Notes under the pieces: model-generated
What the model was told of the DNA's origin: nothing
Database searches by the model: none
Seen by the model: only the letters and a program-made list of their open reading frames with translations
Source of the DNA: Daphnia carinata
Lineage: Eukaryota; Arthropoda; Branchiopoda; Diplostraca; Daphniidae
Assembly: GCF_022539665.2 (NCBI RefSeq)
Contig: NC_081333.1
Span: 2,170,001 to 2,234,000, forward strand
Length of the DNA stretch: 64,000 nt
Direction of reading: 5' to 3'
In this document: positions 60,230-64,000 of the stretch, in pieces
Layout of the letters: each line of letters begins with the position of its first letter
How positions within the stretch are numbered: the stretch's first letter is position 1
Made by a program: the position numbers and the translations under genes

Positions 60230-63200
60230 TCAGACTTGGGATTCCTTTCGTTGACGAAGCGTAGCAAGCCGCAAGCCTTTGGCAAGCATTTGTGACTCCA
60301 GGTCTTTGTCCTCTTCACGGTACCTGCAATGGGGATAGCCAGACAACACAAGAGAAAGAGGTTTGCTTCCGGTTAATTGTGTGACAAGTCTAAATGTTCT
60401 TTGACTGCTTATTCCTTCAAAGCGCTAAAAGGCAAATGACAAAGCACATTCTCACTACTTAATTTAATATATAAAAAGATAAACAACGGGCACGATTATG
60501 TAAGGCCATTTTGAACCGCGATTTTCAAAAGCTGGTCAAACCATTTCACGATTAAAAACTTGACTTTTTTTGGGGACGGTTCCGCTTTTTCTGTAATCCA
60601 ATAGGTAGCTCGGGATAAGACTAGATTGTATGTCATTGTGGCATCCCAATCATGCAATTCGGATTAACTTCATCAGACACGCGTTGTGCCGCTAAGCTCG
60701 CAATATCCAGAAGAACGGCAAAACAGAAAAGAGGAAATGATAAGCTTTACCGGAAATTCGACTTTGAAAAAAATAACGGTAAAGACGAAACTAAAATTCC
60801 CGCAGGCCGATCTGAAAACATTGTCAGGTAACGTGGAAAAAGAAAATTTGAGCGCAGGTTGATTTGAAAGAATAAGCGTAAAAAACAAAAGGGGAGAAGG
60901 TGTAACTACTGCTGGGAATGAAGAGGAAAGAGAGACAGTGAACCGAAACCACAACCGGCTAATTAAGAATTAAATAAGGAAAATAACAGAAGGAAAATGA
61001 AAGGAAGTGGGGGAGGGGGGGGGGGGGGAAATGTGTGATATCAGTAGAACGAGGGCCAACTGTTGGCCGGAAGCGTTGACAAGATGAAAAACGAGAAGAC
61101 CGTCAGCCAGAAAAGGATGCCAATCTGCCACCACGCCCATCCGTCGACTGGATCGGATTGACATGTTTCTCTCTCCAATTCCATGTTTGGTTTTATTTTT
61201 TTTCTCTTCTTCCTCATTTTTTGAGGCTGTTCTTCTTGGTGCATATTCGAGTCGAGGTCATTTTGGCATGTTGACCGATCGTCTTTCTTTTCTTTTCTCT
61301 TTGGACGGTCGTTCATGTCGGGATAGACCCCGCGGCGGCCGCTTTGTTGCAAATGGTTGTATTCCCACATCCAGACCAGATCGCGGACCACTCCGCGGTT
61401 CGTAAATTTGACTCCGAGCGAGCCCCAATCGTTCTCGTCTTCAACGGCCTCGACTCGCTTCCGCGCTTTGCGGTCCAACTCGTCAAACACTTCGACTTTC
61501 TCTCGAAGAATTTGCGACGTCTTTTTCTGCTTGATTTGCGCAGCCGTTTGCCGTTGTTCGTAAAAATATTCGTAATCGGTACCGACAGAGCTAACAGCCC
61601 GTTCGGCATCACTGTTGGGCATCGACTCGTCATTGCCGGACCAAAACTCTGGTTCACCTTGACTGTTAAGGTCTATTATTTCGATTGGTTGGCTTTCGAA
61701 TTCCATTTCATTCGGAGCTTGCTTCTCTTCTAAGGAGCTACCTAAGCTGGCAGTGCCATCCTCAGACAAGTCTTGAACCAACTGATCAAATTCTAAAACA
61801 TCTTGGTCATTGACTATGTCGGATGTGGCAGCGGCAGACCACAATTCGAGTTCTTCTTGGCTAACCAGGTCTTTCAGTTCAACGATTTGGCCTTCGAATT
61901 CGACAGACGAGCTCCAAGCAATTTTTGCTGGATGCTGGGGTTGTTCACGAATCGAATTTTCAACAGGTTCTAGTACAACTAAGTCCGATTCGAGAAAATC
62001 GTTTATCGAATCGGTACGCGGTGGAGTGTTTGAATGGTCATCGCAGAATAGATGTTCGAATTCTTCTTCAATTTCAAGATCACTGTCTACTGTATCCGGC
62101 TGGCCTTCCCCTGTGTCCCATAGCTCGCATCCTGAGACTTCCGACGCCCGAATTTGGTCCGAATACGCTTGAAACGCCCCATTGCTTTCGTCCTCCTTTT
62201 CCTGTTTTTCCGCAGAGTCAGGCCCGAAAACGTCATCCTCAAGACTACTCTGAGCCAGATCAATCAGGTTCAAAAAGACTGCCCACCTTTGCCGGTCCTC
62301 TTCGAGCATGCTGCGCAGCGAGTCTTTCTGCTCCACAATCTCCAGCATTTCGGTAAGAATCGCGCCCTCCTTGTCCACGTCGGCTGGCGATTTCACCGTC
62401 TCTATAAAAATGAAAATAATTTGGTATTAGCTGATGTGTTCATTTTTCCCGTCACATGGTGAGCTGTGAATGAGAAGTGAGAATTAAGAATCGCCAGCAC
62501 ACCACCACAAAAGATATAGCTTTAGGCAAAAAGGATAAGTGATTAAACTCTTGAAAAAGCCACGCCTCCATGCTTTTTCATGCAAACGCTAGATGCCATG
62601 ACTCAATTCAATCCTACCTGGCTCCAATGAGCCATCAGTGATAAAGACGTCGTCTTCCCAATCTAAATACGACGTTTCAATGGTTGGAATTAGCGAGTGT
62701 TCGCGTCAAGCATGTGCGCGCGTCATCATGATTAGTTCGGCACAATAAAATTATTTTTCAATAAGTTAGTTCATTAGAAAGCTTAAGGGCTTGCTCATTA
62801 TTAAGTGAGGCAATATCTATGCGAAAACTCGTGTGAAAGGTCTACGGTATACCATCCAAAGACATGCGATCCTTGAGCTCCTGCTGGAGTCGAGCATGTC
62901 TATCCTCCAGCTCAAGTTCACGAGCACGAACCATCAGCTCCTGCTCGTACCGACTTAAGGCGTTTTTCTCGTGGACTAGCTGGAACCACTCTTGCATCAG
63001 GGCAGACTCGTCACGGCCGGACACTCCTGCAGACATATTACGTTAGCCACAAATTTTAAAAAGCCAATTGTAGAATGGAATTCAAAGTACCTCCTTCTTC
63101 ACCGCGTAATGTCCGTTCAAGTCGAACGCCTTGCTCTTCCAGTTCCTTTTGTTTAACTTCCATTTCTTCCAATTGGCGTTGAATAGACTGTGCCATACGT

Positions 63201-64000
63201 AGTCTAGCAATAAAAAGTGTGTTCCAGTACAAGGATTATCCAAATGTTTTCAGCAATGCAAACATACCTCTTTAATTCGGTTTGACGAGCTACTTGGCGC
63301 GCTTGTTTCGATTGCCGTTTGGTACTTGATGAGAAAGTCGACCATTGGCCACTTGGAGTTCCTGATGAATCGCATTGATCCACAGCAAAACCGGACGTTG
63401 GAGTCGTTGCCTCGCTTCCTGACGTTGGACTAGCAAGCAGAGAGGTTGCTCGCGGTTTAACACCACCTTTTCCATCTAAAAAAAAATGCAATTGTTTTCA
63501 TCCAAAACAATTAATAATTGAACATTTTCTATTTTTACCTTCGTTAGGAGGCGTAACAGGAGAACTAGCGGAACGAACTCGCCCGTCTTCATAAGAATTG
63601 TCCACCGCCAATTTATCCTGACAAAAAAAAACGATTAATTCTAAAGTAAATTCCCAGCAATAAATAAATCTACCTTGCTAGATTTATCCTTCTTTCCTGA
63701 AAACTTGGGCAATTGGAATTTAGTTGGACTGGATTTCTTGCTGGGGGAGTCAGACTCCTTTGCATCTTCTTTCTTAGAACTGCTGAATAGACCCGTGATT
63801 GTCTGTATGATGCTTCGACGACGTTCACGGTCTTTCGATTTCTTCACTTTCACGCCATGCTGGAAAACAAAAATTATCATAAAACACAATTTTTCGGGGG
63901 GAAATAGAAGCTTACCTCGTTGGTCGTCGATGGCGAAGAGGCCGAGGCGGCAGAATCAGCATCGAGCTTAACATTCGATTCAGCAGGTGAGAGTCCCGCC
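60230..64000 (-). CDS. EHBP1: EHBP1-type bMERB protein, 3' part (short isoform)
   Basis: The gene runs off the window edge. Exons in order: 63916-64000 (partial), 63674-63859, 63539-63617, 63268-63475, 63091-63203, 62853-63026, 62618-62662, 62287-62401 and 60230-60323, all in phase. The three-helix bMERB (DUF3585) domain spans QSIQRQLEEMEVKQKELEEQ, ALMQEWFQLVHEKNALSRYE, ARELELEDRHARLQQELKDR and EMLEIVEQKDSLRSMLEEDR. It binds Rab8/Rab10-type GTPases. The last exon adds YREEDKDLESQMLAKGL, which matches the EEDEHLERTL end of vertebrate EHBP1, but no CAAX box follows. MICAL/MICALL families share this domain and are the alternative call. Confidence 0.75.
61041..62401 (-). CDS. EHBP1 alternative last exon with C-terminal membrane anchor
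   Basis: The exon that ends bMERB at 62287 stays open past that donor for another 415 codons to a stop at 61041, in the region otherwise spliced out as an intron of 1.96 kb. The extension is acidic (FEHLFCDDHSN, ELELWSAAATSD, EPEFWSGNDES), then basic (DRPKRKEKKDDR, KMRKKRKKIKPN), and ends in a strong membrane segment WAWWQIGILFWLTVFSFFIL near the C-terminus. It would make a tail-anchored isoform. The length, composition bias and anchor argue against a random open intron. Confidence 0.6.

Noticed and set aside
61163-62462. Several plus-strand open frames antisense to the EHBP1 extension
   Set aside because: They mirror the acidic/basic minus-strand coding sequence; the minus frame has in-phase exon joining and a membrane anchor.

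Overview
This is a eukaryotic window. It has multi-exon protein genes with GT-AG introns, many only 50-80 bp, AATAAA signals, long A/T homopolymers and densely packed conserved metazoan genes on both strands. Gene content, compactness and residue-level similarity point to an arthropod, most likely a branchiopod crustacean of the Daphnia type. That taxonomic call is inferred from the sequence; I ran no search. Exon phases were checked by hand, and most gene models below close exactly in frame.

Layout. 1-6 kb: a FAM43-like PTB-domain gene with long UTRs. 6-10.6 kb: gene-poor, with weak candidate small genes, including a possible secreted protein on the minus strand. 10.7-16.1 kb: cytosolic dipeptidase CNDP2 and nucleoporin NUP62. 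16.4-23.1 kb: an accessory, decaying block holding a broken coiled-coil gene, a palindrome of about 1.9 kb with 468-bp near-identical arms around three tRNA-like sequences, a decayed vasa-type DEAD-box helicase with zinc knuckles, and two copies of a short dispersed repeat. 23.3-27.7 kb: three divergent Rho-family GTPases with the same intron positions and a shortened Rho insert. A relic of the IWS1 3' end lies between the second and third, so a [Rho + IWS1 tail] unit was duplicated in tandem. 28.5-51.4 kb: a conserved housekeeping block of IWS1, TAF9, TTC14, PPOX, GINS1, SLC35F5, NUP43, a torsin-like AAA+ protein, KDM8 and UBIAD1, arranged in head-to-head and tail-to-tail pairs. 52.5-56.1 kb: a second accessory block with a TATA-driven intronless 413-codon gene whose N-terminus looks like a PD-(D/E)XK nuclease of the bacterial Cap4/DUF4297 type. 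It is followed by broken remnants of a NACHT-like protein. 56.9-64 kb: hedgehog acyltransferase HHAT and the 3' half of an EHBP1-type bMERB gene, which seems to have two alternative ends, one with a C-terminal membrane anchor.

The genes do not form one pathway. Functional themes are transcription and RNA (IWS1, TAF9, TTC14), the nuclear pore (NUP62, NUP43), membranes and lipids (UBIAD1, HHAT, SLC35F5, torsin, EHBP1), heme synthesis (PPOX) and replication (GINS1). The least ordinary features are the nuclease/NACHT immune-like relic, the palindrome with a tRNA-like core, the fast-evolving Rho cluster and the EHBP1 tail-anchored isoform.
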